Shown: positions 46,775-57,551, counted from the stretch's first letter. The stretch is 64,000 bases of DNA from Muscardinus avellanarius (GCA_963383645.1 OY726571.1:84134619-84198618), one strand, 5' to 3'. The notes: generated by a model from the sequence alone, not told the origin. Program-made: numbers and translations.

Positions 46775-46994
46775 TTTCTTCAGTACTATGAGTTGAATAC
46801 TATTCTCTGAGCTATACCCCAACCGCGTGTGCGTGTGCGTGCGTGCGTGCGTGCGTGTGTGTGTGTGTGTGTGTGTGCGCACGTGCGCACCATGTATTGA
46901 GACAAGGTTGCACAGACTGGCCTCCAACTTATGATATTCCTGCCTTAACCTTTTAAATAGCTGAGGTTATAGGTGTGCCTCACCGCATCCAGCT
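46775..46994 (-). repeat. Antisense SINE interrupted by a (GCGT)/(GT) microsatellite
   Basis: The ID words cagtactatgagttgaatac and tctgagctataccccaac are followed by an alternating GT/GC tract (46824-46890). B1 words gagacaaggttgcacagact, ctggcctccaacttatgata and ggttataggtgtgcctcacc follow. The tract sits where the middle A-rich linker is normally found. Confidence 0.75.
46824..46890. repeat. Alternating purine-pyrimidine tract ending in a 16-bp palindrome
   Basis: Units of GCGT and GT run without break. The tract ends with the perfect palindrome gtgcgcacgtgcgcac. Alternating CG/TG DNA is the standard Z-DNA-prone composition. Confidence 0.9.
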
Positions 46995-47339
46995 ATAAAC
47001 AAAGCTTTTCATAAAGATAATGGAATAGTCTTTGTGAGACTTCTGTCTGCTCCTGCTAAGTATGGGGATATTATTATCTTGATTTTTACAGGACACTGAG
47101 GCTGCTGTTAATCTTTTAGTTGAGAGAGATGACATCGCCATTTTGTTGCCCCCAAACTGTCGAATGTCAGCAATATCAGAGTGTTCAGCCTGGTAATTAC
47201 CTAAGATGGGTGACTGAGGGGAGTGGAGTTCTAATCCAGTACCGGTGACTGCTAATAACACGTGCACCTTTATTGCTGCATTGCTTCCTGTGTGGAGTTT
47301 GCTTCATTTCTAAAAATTTACTAGATCAATAATACATAA
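46995..47339. other. Unique intronic DNA
   Basis: Nothing recognised. Confidence 0.5.
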
Positions 47340-47350
47340 TAGCTAAAAGA

Positions 47351-47572
47351 GCCGGGCATGGTGGTGCATACTTGTAATTCCCACGCTTTGGGAGGCTGAG
47401 ACAGGAGGATCGCACAGGTTCGAAGCCAGCCTCAGCTACTTAGTGAGGCTCTCAGCAACTTAGTGAGACCCTGTTTCCAAATAAAATAGAAAATATGTCT
47501 GGGAGGATAGCCTGGAGGTAGAAGGCCCCTGGATTCTACCCCCAGTACCAATAAATAAATAAATTAATTAAT
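47351..47572 (+). repeat. Young B1-dID SINE with perfect target duplication
   Basis: It starts gccgggcatggtggtgcata and is near consensus to ctacccccagtacc, with an AAAT tail. The flanks tagctaaaaga at 47340-47350 and 47573-47583 are identical. Confidence 0.94.
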
Positions 47573-47680
47573 TAGCTAAAAGACATTGTTCCCTCATGAG
47601 AGCATCTTCTAGATGGGCAAAACGAAAAAAGGAAAGCTGAATTTAGATTAGAAGTGGGATTTGATTATTTACGTAAAATA

Positions 47681-47710
47681 CACACACACGCACACACACG
47701 CACACACACG
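47681..47710. repeat. Three perfect 10-bp units (CACACACACG)
   Basis: The decamer occurs three times in tandem, followed by a short TA run. Confidence 0.95.
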
Positions 47711-47875
47711 CTATATATATTCGGGGAAGGCTGTTAATTTTCATGGAAAGGATAACTTCAGTGCTCTCAATAGGATATGTCCAAAGTGTATTTACTGAAA
47801 GTATGTTTTGCAAATACATAGAATTGGAATATGAAGTCCCATTTGACAAACAGCAGTTCAAAAGCAGCCTGTTCA

Positions 47876-48116
47876 GCCGGGCGCGGTGGTGCGCGCCTCT
47901 CATTCCAGGTCTTGGGAGGCTGAGACAGGGGGATGGCAGGCTTGTGGCCAGCCTCAGCAATTTAGCAAGACTCTCAGCAACATGGCGAGAGCCTGCCTCA
48001 AAATAAAAAATAAGAAAAGGGCTGGAGGTATAGCTCAGAGATAGAATGTCCCTGGTTCACTTCCTACTGCTGCTGCTGCTGCTGCTGCTACTACTACCAC
48101 CACCACTACTACTACT
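47876..48116 (+). repeat. B1-dID SINE with a CTG/CTA/CCA triplet tail
   Basis: It starts cagccgggcgcggtggtgcg. The ID half is ggctggaggtatagctcaga. After ggttcacttc the usual A tail is replaced by seven CTG units and then CTA and CCA triplets up to 48116. Confidence 0.88.
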
Positions 48117-49317
48117 CATGAAATAAAATAAAATTAAGAAAATAAAAATTCAGCCTTCGAAAAAGAATACCACTTCTGTTACACTGAATACATTTCTCTC
48201 CCATGCATCTGCTGAGTGACTTCTGTCTGCAGGGTGATCCTCCGCCCTTCCAGGAGGCCTCAATGATGAAGAGTAACTAGATATGTTTAGAAAAGGCGCC
48301 TCCCCAGTCCAGTGCTGGCCCGAGGTGCTCTGGTGCCTACAGCCCGAGAGTGACTCTGCACAAGCTGGCGGGAGGTGTGGCAGGTGGGGGCTATATTAAT
48401 TTTCCCTGTGCATACGGACTGTCTAATCTAAACATTCCAGTGTTGAAAACAAAACCGTTAGTTGGTATTGCTAGGGAAGGGTCATCGCGCCTCGGACGCA
48501 TAAAAAGAATAAACGCAGAAAGAAAACAGTCCATGAATGCTGACTCTCTGAACCTAGGCTGGAGGAAGGTCACGCGCTCATCTGAGTGAAGCAGATGTGT
48601 TTGTGGTTTGACCAGCTCTAGCAATTTCAAATATTGAAATGGCATTTGGAACAGGAAGATGGGGTTCAGATTAGCGCAGGGCGAATAACAAAGTGAAAAT
48701 GTTGTGATTCCAGCAGCTTACAGATATTTCATTGTGTTGGCCTCTGCAAAGTCCCGATGAAGTGAGCTTGCAGGAGCGATGCCTGTTGTTCTTGGCGTTT
48801 ATTGGTTTGGTTCCGTGCTGTGTGAAGGATCTACTGCTTGTCCTAAAATGATGAAATTGAAAGAAGATTGATTTTGGATGCCTTCCAGTATCTTTTCTTA
48901 AACTGCAGTGTGCAGAAAGTGGTCAATGGAAAATAAAACCGTACCTCTTACCATCCACTCCCCGCTGCTAGGAAACCAGAACTTGTAGAGGTCATGCTCC
49001 CCATATCTTGGGAAGAATTGGAACTCTCAGCATATTCTGGAGCGATATCACTTTCATGTTTCATCAGTTTTATTTTAAAAAAATAGTTAAAATGGTTGGG
49101 CGACCTACCTCAGATATCTCGAAGCTCTGTAGATAAAATCCTAAAATGAGCCCTGAAAGGAGATTGTTGGGTTCTTGAATAACTATCATGTGAAGGATTG
49201 GGGCATATAGGAGAATTTCCTCCTAGTATTTTAGATTCTGAAAATTTTAGGGGATCTAAGTTGTAGAAACATGAGAAGTTGCTCTTTAAATAATAAAATA
49301 TTGATTATTTAAAATAA
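48117..49317. other. Unique intronic DNA
   Basis: No repeat, RNA gene or exon recognised. The nearly coincident open frames on both strands at 48350-48645 lack known similarity. Confidence 0.5.
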
Positions 49318-49324
49318 CAGCGTA

Positions 49325-49552
49325 GTCGGGCGTGGTGGCGCACGCTTGTAATCCCCGTGCTTGGGAGGTGGAGACAGGAGGATCGCGCAGGTTCGAAGCC
49401 AGCCGCGCTGGTTTAAGAGACCCTATTTCCATATTTTTAAAAAATTATAAAATAGGTCTGGGAGTGTAGCCCGGAGGTAGAAGTGTTTCCAGGAACCCCC
49501 AGTATCACCAAAATAAATATATAAATAAATAAATAAATAAATAAATAAATAG
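49325..49552 (+). repeat. SINE, altered right half, with AAAT tail and target duplication
   Basis: It starts gtcgggcgtggtggcgcacg, has gaagccagccgcgctggttt and gtagcccggaggtagaagtg, and ends in an (AAAT) tail (49519-49552). The word cagcgta stands at 49318-49324 and 49553-49559. Confidence 0.92.
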
Positions 49553-49559
49553 CAGCGTA

Positions 49560-50547
49560 ATGGTAGCTATTTCCTATCGCACAAGTTTCCTACCTTGTGA
49601 AAGTTAAATTCAGAGACACACACGCACGTAGCCTGCTGCCTGACATTCGTTTTCCAACTCACTTGCACTTCTCCGTTAATGTAAAGTTGTTCTACAAATT
49701 GACAGCAGATCTGACCTCTCTCCCTCTTTTTTCCTTCCCTCCCCCTCTCCTCCTTTCCCCTTAACGGTAGTGTCTATATTTGGAGATAAAGAAAATGGTT
49801 GCGCATCACGCACTGTGCAGAATTACTTTACAATTAAGAACCAGGTCTGAGTAGCCTGTGGCTGGCCCTTCTTTAGGTTGGAATTCAGTCTTTACCGTCG
49901 CTCAGTATTTTGCTTTCTCAGACATTTCACATACGCCATTGCAGGTGGCTGAAGAGAAAGGAATTGTGGAGCTCCTTCCGCTGGCCTGGCTTGGGTCCCT
50001 AGGACTTTGTCGTTAAGTTCAACTCATCAGGATGAGAAAACTAAAAACTTATGTAGAGGGGGAAAAAATAAGACAGCTGATACTCCATGTGTACGCTATC
50101 TTAGAAATTTCTAATTTGACTCTTATTGGTATGTGATTGAGAAATTTAGGATCTGAGGTAGGTTTATAATTCTGGTACTGACCCAGTTAAAATCTAGGAC
50201 GTGGGATTGATGGGACACACTCACTGGGAAACTCAGGTTCTTCAGAACAGGTGTGTATTTGTAGATGGTCAACAGAGAAAACCACTGGAAAAGCACAGAG
50301 ATCTTCATCTTGGCTTGTGGGCAACCTGTCCTCTTGTTTCGGGGCAAAGGAGTCCTTGCTGGAGTAAGGGCATAGCTTGTGAGTAAGCAAGAGTGAAGAA
50401 CCTCGCATGAGAGTAACTAGGTGTATGCTCACGGGCGGTGATACCTAGACAGCTCTTGAGAATTTACCCGTGTCCCCTGAGACACTGGTGCCATGATGCA
50501 CACTCTGGGAAAGCCTTACTTGTGCCTGGGTTCAGAGATCAGAAGAG
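49560..50547. other. Unique intronic DNA with a pyrimidine tract
   Basis: A C/T-only stretch lies at about 49718-49762. Nothing else is recognised. Confidence 0.5.
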
Positions 50548-50665
50548 AGCCAAGCATGGCGTGTGTGCCTGCTCCTCAGGAGACAGAGGAGGAAGGATCT
50601 CTTGAGTCTCAGAGTTCGAGATGACATGGTGAGATGCCATATGTAGATAAAAAGAAATTAGAAGA
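50548..50665 (+). repeat. B1-like monomer without ID half
   Basis: The words gagccaagcatggcgtgtgt, tgcctgctcctcaggagaca and tcttgagtctcagagttcga are a diverged 7SL-derived monomer with a short A-rich tail. Confidence 0.65.
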
Positions 50666-51099
50666 ACTTTGGAAGGAGGAGAAAAAGAATAGTTGGGAAG
50701 GGAAGAGGTGATGCAGGTAAGTGAGGCATCTTGAAACCAAGTTTGCAAAATTCCTAGGGCGCAGGAGTGTTAATTGAGTCCAGAGCATCAGCACTGAATA
50801 AAACCTTTGGGTTGGGGAGCCACAGGGTTAACAGAGCCTTCTGCTTGGTCCTATGGTGGTCTAAGTGTCTACAGTGTCTACAAATCCATATAAAAAAGTG
50901 ATTTTAGTTACTATCATTTCATTACTTTTCCAGCCTTGGCTCTTATGACTTCCTCCACTAAACTGCTAAATCTTAAAAGACATGTCTTACTGTGTCATGA
51001 ATTTGTTTTCCAACTATTTTGATAATGGATTTTCAATATAATTTATTTCCTTTGTGATTCTGTGTCACTTATTTTGTATTGTTAAAAACATTCTTCTGA
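50666..51099. other. Unique intronic DNA
   Basis: Nothing recognised. Confidence 0.5.
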
Positions 51100-51310
51100 A
51101 CCAAGAGCAGTGGCACATGCCTGTAATCCCAGTACTTGGGAGGCTGAGACAGGAGGATCGCAGGTTCATAGCTAGTCCAGCAACATAGCAAGGCCTGCTG
51201 CTATTTAATGAGACCCCGTTTCAAAAATAAAAAATAAAAATAGGGCTGAGGGTGTAGCTCAGAGGTAGATTGCCTTTAGGTTCAATTTCCAGTACCACAA
51301 AACAATAATA
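51100..51310 (+). repeat. B1-dID SINE
   Basis: It starts accaagagcagtggcacatg and contains cagtacttgggaggctgaga and gggctgagggtgtagctcag. The tail is CAAAACAATAA. Confidence 0.88.
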
Positions 51311-51480
51311 GCGAAAACAACACTGAGAAAGGGTCCAAAAGCTAGATTTCCAAGAGGCCCATGGCACAAAAAGAGTACCAGCCGCTACCCTGAGGACTGC
51401 GTTTCTGAGTTCCTACCTAGCACGGTAGCTGCCATGTAGGTGCTAAATAGATACAACAATAGAGCCACTAAGGAATGGGG

Positions 51481-51905
51481 TGTCTTATGGTTTAGATATA
51501 GAATGCTCCCAGAAAGAGGTCATGTATTGATGTTCAGGGGTAATGAAAGTGAGTCAGGAGGGCTGTGATCTCATCAGTGGATAAATCCGTAGTGGGTTAA
51601 TTGGGTGGTAACCTAGGCAGGTGGGGTGTGACTGAAGAAGATGGGCTCCTGAGGGCATGGCCTTGAGGACCATGTTTGCGGCCTGGAATCCCCTTGCTGG
51701 TCTCTTGCCTCCCGCCAGCCTCCCTGATGAAGCGTCCCTTGCTCTCTTCTCACTCTCTGCTTCCTGCGTGCTACCCTGGGCTCCGTGACTTCACCCAGCT
51801 TCATATGACTGAATCCCAGACATTTCCAGAACTGTAAACAAATCTTTCCCCCTCTAAGTTGTAGTGGTCAGGTATTTCAAATTATGGCAGTATGAATGCT
51901 GATGG
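51481..51905 (+). mobile_element. Solo MaLR-type LTR, sense
   Basis: It starts tgtcttatggtttagatata and has aggtcatgtattgatgttca, tggtctcttgcctcccgcca and ctcactctctgcttcctgcg. It ends aaatctttccccctctaagt, then ttgtagtggtcaggtatttc and tgaatgctga. This is the standard MaLR LTR layout including the polyadenylation region. No internal region adjoins it. The 3' end is worn. Confidence 0.78.
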
Positions 51906-52557
51906 GCACGGGGTGTGAATAACCTCACAGGGCCCCTCCCCCAGGAGGAAAGGCATCGCACAGTTGACCACCTTCCAGTGCTCTTAGTTACAGTCACATT
52001 CCAGCGGTGACCAGGGAGTTGGAGCTAGAGTATGCGGGGTCCCCCGGGGAGGCTCCTTGTAGCAGGAGGTGTGGGGGGAAGAGGGTAGAAGCATGAATCT
52101 CAAGCCTGGATTTGAGGCCAGACTCTCTTCCTTCCTAGATGAGGATGCCTGCACGAGACACTTAACAATTTGTTAAGTGTTTCCTGTAAAATAGGATAGC
52201 AGGAGAAAATCATAGAAAAATTATGCACACTTGATCATCGTCATATGTATTTGTGAAAAACAAAAGTAAATAAGATGCCTAGAGTGGTCAGGATAAATAT
52301 TTCTAGTTTTCTTTGCTTCCCATGTGTTAAGTAGAATATCTCTTAGTTGTATGGCATTTAAATATATTTAAGATATAAATCACTTTCTGTTTCTGAATTG
52401 TTGGTAATGGAGTTAGGAGAATTTTTTTTTTTATTGATTAACTTGCTAAGTTAGGGATTTATTTTGAAGAAGTGTGACATGCTAATTGGGGAAATTTTGC
52501 CTGCTACCTGATGGAATCCACGTGTACTTTGACCTTCATAATAGCAATAATCTTCAG

Positions 52558-52561
<4 letters not shown>
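51906..52561. other. Unique intronic DNA
   Basis: Nothing recognised. Confidence 0.5.

Positions 52562-52614
<53 letters not shown>
52562..52614. repeat. (TG)26 microsatellite
   Basis: About 53 bases of uninterrupted TG, the longest dinucleotide run in the window. It lies in the tail region of the SINE that follows. Confidence 0.97.
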
Positions 52615-52623
<9 letters not shown>

Positions 52624-53022
52624 TTGAACCTTCTAGGGGTGTTCTACCCCTAAACTTCACCTCCACCTTTTTTATTTTTTATTTTTTTGCGGGTCTGGGG
52701 ATGGAACCCAGGGGCATTTGACCTCTGAGCTACACCCCCTGCCCTTTTTTTTATTCTTTATTTTGAAACCGGGCCTCACTGAGTTACAGGGGGCCTCACT
52801 AAGTAGCTGAGGCTGTCTGCGAACTGCGATCCTCTGGTCTCAGCCTCCCGAATGCTGGGATTACAAGCCTGCGCCACCACGCCCGGCTACCTCCACCATT
52901 TTTTTTAAATTTATTTTTAAATTTGAAAATGTGTCTCGCTGAGTTGCTAAGGCTAGTCTCAAACCTGCAATCCTCCTGTCTCAATCTCCAAATACTGGGA
53001 TTAACCACCATACTTGGCTAGG
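52615..53022 (-). repeat. Antisense B1-dID SINE, outer copy of a nest
   Basis: The ID part (tactagagattgaaccttct, then gtgttctacccctaaacttc) is separated from its B1 part (aaatgtgtctcgctgagttg, then aaatactgggattaaccacc) by a complete inserted SINE. Confidence 0.85.
52668..52888 (-). repeat. Antisense SINE nested in the outer one, ccctaccct-type subtype
   Basis: It reads gcgggtctggggatggaacc, ctgagctacaccccctgccc, ctaagtagctgaggctgtct and gcgccaccacgcccggct. The word acctccacc stands on both sides (52659-52667 and 52889-52897). Confidence 0.92.
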
Positions 53023-53162
53023 GGTTATGTAATTTAAAAGAACTTTTATTCTATGTCCCACTATATCAATACCTCTATAAAAGTATTGCTTTAGGTACCT
53101 GTAACACTTTGTAAACTATGATTTTAGCAACTGAATGCTTTGATTTACGCCAATTTTATTTT

Positions 53163-53345
53163 ATTTGTGGTACTAAGAATCAAACTCAGGGGTATTCTAT
53201 CTCTGAGCTACACACCCAGCCTTTTACATTTTTGTTTTTTATTTTGAAATAGTATCTCCCTAAGTTAGAACATGCTGGCTTTAAACCTGGGACCTCCTAT
53301 CTCACCTTCCATGTTTAGGATTACAGGTGTATGCCGATGTGCCCA
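53163..53345 (-). repeat. Antisense B1-dID SINE, old
   Basis: The words tttgtggtactaagaatcaa, attctatctctgagctacac, ttttgaaatagtatctccct and ttaggattacaggtgtatgc are in antisense order. Confidence 0.83.
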
Positions 53346-55849
53346 AAGAGCAATTGTATGCTTCAACATGACAATTTGTTGCAAATTATATATTATTAAA
53401 AAAATAAACTGTGATGGAGGATGGACTAGCCAAAAGAATTAATATACAGTGTGACAATGCTGGTAAATAATATTTGAAATTGTACTTGGGAGTTTTGCCA
53501 GAAGAGTGATTTTAGATGCTCTTGCCACACACACAGAGGGGCGAACTGTGAAATGATACATGTGTTATTTATGGAGATAGATTAATTTACGTGATTGTAG
53601 TCATTATTTCACTCTATATGTTTGTGTACCAAGACATCTCCTATACCTTACACACACACACTTAAGAAATAAAATGTGAGCTTTTTTTTTTTACAGATAA
53701 ATTGTGTGGACAAATTTTTGCCCCCAAAGATTTCTATAGTAACTGATATTCGTGGGCATTGGGTAATTTCTGAGTGAATTAGTTTTGTCTGCAATATGGT
53801 CGAATGTTCCAGTCACGGGCTTCCTCAGTATACAGCCTTTGATATCGTTAGATTTTTTTTTTTTTTAACATTTTGGAGTAATTTTTACATGTGTTAACGT
53901 TGGCTGTGCCCGAGACACTAACTCATAGTTGGAATTCTAGAGTAACAGGATATTTTGTTTTCTCTGTTGAAAATAGTAAAAGAGCATCTTTGAAGGCTTT
54001 TTAGCCCCTGTATGTAAACACAGCTCCTCCCGCATCTGTTCCTCCCAAGCCTGCATCCCAGAGCCTCCTGCAGCAGTGTTTTCTGTGATGCTCCTGGCTT
54101 TTGTAAGAGGAGGCCAGGTCTGCTCTTATACTCTGTGACCTGAGGTCTTAGCCTCTGTCTCCCCATCCTACCCACCCCCTCTGAGATGACATGCATTAGA
54201 CTTGTAGCACATCCATTGTTCTCAGACCTGCCCAGCCCCTTCCTAGGTGTGGATTCTTATATAACTATGAATGTCTCACATTATATTTACTTTTCTTTGT
54301 TTTGGTTCAAATCCATCAAAATTTTTTGATTGATTAATCTTGCCTCTTCTGAAACCCTACCCTGATGAAACATCACCACCCCTTACTCTTCAAGAGCTTC
54401 ATCTTTTAATGAATTTTGCTTTGTTTTGTTTTCTTCCTTACATAGTTAGGATGAGATATGTATCAGTCTGTAACTAAATAAACATATAAGAATTTTGATA
54501 GCTTTCAACCCACATCCGATAATGATCAGATGTCTTACTTGGTTTGCCACTTCTGGACCATAAACTCAGAGAAGATAGTTTCAGGGCAATAGTAATAAGC
54601 ATGTTAGTTAGCATGGGGCTACGGAGCCAGAAGTCCTTGCTCAGACCTGCCTCTGCCACTTGCTGGCGTCTGTGACCTGGGGCAAGCCACTTAACCTTTC
54701 TAAGACTCACTGTTCTTATCTACAAAGCAAAGATGATACTAGTGCCTGTTTCACTGGGTTATCGGGAATTTGCAGGAATATAAGTAAAACGCTTAGAATG
54801 ACCTCCCTCCCAAAGAAGCCCTCTGGGAGTGGAATATTGTGACTTCTTACAAAGTCAGCGGACAGGAAATGAGCCTGGTCTCCGGGAAGTTGTCAAGGCA
54901 GAAAGAACCGCCTCTTCCTGCTCATTTCTCATGTCAGAAAGTTAATTTGAGTGACTGGTCAAAATGGGTTGAATGAAGGAGACTAGGAATAAAGCAGGAA
55001 GCATTGTAGGGAGTCGGGTCTAGGGAGGGGTGGAGGTAGATGCTTCTGGGATCCTAGGGAACTTTTTCTTCACTTGGACACGATCGGTCAGTCAGCCCCA
55101 GGAAGGCGATTAACGGGGGGCCATATCCAACAAAGAATGAGTTTGCTTTATGTGTGTGAATGTGGTGGGTTGGTTTAGATATGTACTTTTTTTCTCTTTT
55201 CTCTTTCTCAGCTCTTCCTCCTGCTGCCCAAGTTTCTCCTAAACCTTTTCTTGATCTTATTTCTTATTTTTAATATACTTTTCCAATTTTGATACACTGA
55301 AAAATATAGAAATTGCAAATATACAATTATGATCATTCATTGACACATTGAAGTTTTTAAAATCTAAAAAAACACTGAGTGGTTCCCAGAGCCTGAATTG
55401 CCTTCTAGTATCACTTTGGCATATGAAAACGTAATTTACGACAGGGCCCGTTTTCTAGGTGATGGAAAAAGTGAGTTCTACTCTTTGTATTTTGAAAACC
55501 CTTTCGTTAGGGGCCGTGTGTTGATGTTTGACATTGGTGAGATATCTTTTCCACATGGCCTGTAATTAATTATTCATTCTTAATATCTTTATTTGCAGAT
55601 CACCTATTTATATAACTCAATTTGCCCATCACCTGGGCATGTGGCTGTACTAGTAACATCTGTTACTCATGACTATTTTTGAACTTTGAATGTTAGGGCA
55701 TTAACACGTTTTATTTATTACTTTTCTTTTTAACTGCGCAGAGTATTTCTAACCTTCAAACAGCTTCTCTCGGCTTGTTCTCTCAGCACATTTGACATGC
55801 AACAAAAGTGACTTTTGTCTTGTTATGGAATGGGGCCAAATTGTTGGAC
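53346..55849. other. Intronic DNA with one MIR
   Basis: Apart from the MIR at 54640-54800 and short T runs (53681, 53852) nothing is recognised. Cytosine-rich words at 54150-54240 are not part of a coding frame. Confidence 0.5.
54640..54800 (+). repeat. MIR
   Basis: A clear sense MIR: cctgcctctgccacttgctg, gacctggggcaagccactta, acctttctaagactcactgt, ttcttatctacaaagcaaag and aagtaaaacgcttagaatga. Confidence 0.82.
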
Positions 55850-55864
55850 ATAATGACAGGTGAG

Positions 55865-56588
55865 GACCGAGAAAAGCGGGGCTTAAGAGTCCCGCTAACA
55901 ACCAATCTCCATTACCACAAAAAGAGTGCCTTTCATAGCCAGAAAACACCATCACCAGAAAAACAAAAAAACCACCAGGCTCCAGAGAGAAAGCGGACTG
56001 AGAACAGAGCTCAGGGACACAGAGGAGACACACGCGCCCGAGGACGCCGCAGCAGCGCCATACTGCCGGCGTGCGAACTCAACGGACGGCTACAGCAAGC
56101 CGAGGTGAGCCGATGCGGAATAGCCAGGCGGGATCTTTCGGCGCAGACAGCATTTAAAGCTCCCAGTGGCTGAGCTCAGCACACGCTGCAGGGATTCAGA
56201 GTGGAAATCAAAACCAGAGAAGAAAAAATACGCCAGCCTCATGGCCGAGGGCGTGGCAGAGGCGCCATATTGCCACCGGCGGCGGCAGCAGCAGTGAATT
56301 CACTGAGTCCAGTACAGCTACATCTGCGTACTCAAGAACAGTGAGTCAAATTGCGGGCCACAGAGGAGAAATCCCAGTATTGTGCCTCCTGGGACTTGAC
56401 CCAGTGAGGGAGTGGTGGTGGCAGAGATATCACACCATAGGAGAGCGTGCAACCTGGCACCCCCCATAGTTTAAAGCAGCCTCTATCGACTTCCTGGGTC
56501 GGAGACTCTGTGATACAACCCAGTAAAGGAGTAGTGGGGTCTGAGATAATACAGACTCGAGATCCAGAGCACCTTAAGTGAAGCCATA
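55865..56588 (+). promoter_or_regulatory. L1-type 5'UTR / internal promoter region
   Basis: GC-richer than its surroundings, with CpG sites and no long sense ORF of its own. Two similar blocks occur: ccgaggacgccgcagcagcg then ccatactgcc (near 56039-56066), and ccgagggcgtggcagaggcg then ccatattgcc (near 56245-56274). Both contain a CCAT core like a YY1 site (gcgccatattg at 56262-56272). L1 5'UTRs are internal pol II promoters and often use YY1; activity here is inferred. The 121-codon frame at 55808-56173 starts outside the element and is not a gene. Confidence 0.6.
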
Positions 56589-56633
56589 GTGACCCAAGGG
56601 AAGAACCCAGAGAAGGCACAAACCTCCGAAATC

Positions 56634-57551
56634 ATGGGAAAGAGGAATAACACTGGAGTAATGAATGTGCACAACCCCACAACATCAGAACCTGATAAAA
56701 CAGAAAATCAGAGATTTCTAGAAGATCAAATCAGGAAAATAACTGTAGAAATAATAGAGGTGCTTCGAAAAGAACTCAGAGAGAGCCAAAAAGAGATAAA
56801 GGATGCAATTAATGAAGTAAAGGCCTCAATTCAAAGCACAAACAACCGATTAGACCACATGGAGAACAGAATCTCGCTCTTAGAAGATGAGCAATCCAAA
56901 AATGAATGCATAGTTTCTAATCTAGAAAAAGATATCCAACAGCAGGAATCTGACATTGAAGAAATATGGGCCCATCTTAAGAGAGCTAACCTAAGAATAA
57001 TTGGAATAGAGGAGGGAAAAGAAAGTGATACCAAAGGGATCAACAATCTCTTCAAGGAAGTAATAGCAGAAAATTTTCCAAATATAGAGCAAGAGGTTGA
57101 TACACAGATCCAGGAAACTTATAGAACTCCCTTTAGACAGGATCCGAGAAGAGGATCCCCACGCCATATAATTGTCAAAATGACCAATGTGGAAGCCAAG
57201 CAGAGAATCTTAAAGGCAACAAAAACAAAGGGCCAAGTGACATTCAGAGGCAAACCAATTAGAATCACTCCAGACTTCCCAAACCAAGTCATGAGAGCCA
57301 GAAGGGCTTGGAGTAACATATTCCAAACTCTGAAAGAAAACAACTTCCAGCCAAAAATTTCCTATCCAGCAAAACTTTCTATCAAATTAGATGGAGAAAT
57401 AAGAAGCTTCCATGACAAACAGAAACTGAAGGAATTTATGTCTTCAAAACCAGCGCTAGAGAAAATACTCAAAGAGATTAACTACAAAGAAGAAATAGGT
57501 AACACTCACCAGAACCAGAGAAACAAGAGTTTCCATCCAACAGACAACTAA
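56634..57551 (+). CDS. L1 ORF1 protein, intact, 305 codons
   Basis: This is an L1 ORF1p, the trimeric RNA-binding chaperone of the L1 particle. The ATG at 56634 (MGKRNNTGVM) has a good context (A at -3, G at +4). The open frame extends upstream to a GTG at 56589, which is not used as the start. Layout: a short basic N-terminus; a heptad-rich coiled coil at about residues 30-125 (QIRKITVEIIEVLRKELRES, later NRLDHMENRISLLEDEQSKN); an RRM-like domain with NLRIIGIEEG; then the C-terminal domain with RRGSPRHIIVKMTNVEAKQR, MRARRAWSNIFQTLKENNF and QPKISYPAKLS. Length is within the family range. There are no stops or frameshifts, which is unusual for an L1 copy and indicates recent insertion. No ORF2 follows. 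Confidence 0.93.
   Translation: MGKRNNTGVMNVHNPTTSEPDKTENQRFLEDQIRKITVEIIEVLRKELRESQKEIKDAINEVKASIQSTNNRLDHMENRISLLEDEQSKNECIVSNLEKDIQQQESDIEEIWAHLKRANLRIIGIEEGKESDTKGINNLFKEVIAENFPNIEQEVDTQIQETYRTPFRQDPRRGSPRHIIVKMTNVEAKQRILKATKTKGQVTFRGKPIRITPDFPNQVMRARRAWSNIFQTLKENNFQPKISYPAKLSIKLDGEIRSFHDKQKLKEFMSSKPALEKILKEINYKEEIGNTHQNQRNKSFHPTDN

Noticed and set aside
47681..47710. Regularly spaced short repeats as a CRISPR-like array
   Set aside because: The units are directly adjacent without spacers and the genome is mammalian. It is a microsatellite.
55808..56173. 121-codon frame overlapping the start of the composite element
   Set aside because: It begins in host DNA before the target duplication and runs into the 5'UTR, so it cannot be an ancestral gene.
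56589..56633. Longer ORF1 start 15 codons upstream
   Set aside because: The codon at 56589 is GTG, not ATG. The first ATG with a good context is at 56634 and gives the usual MGK-type ORF1 start.
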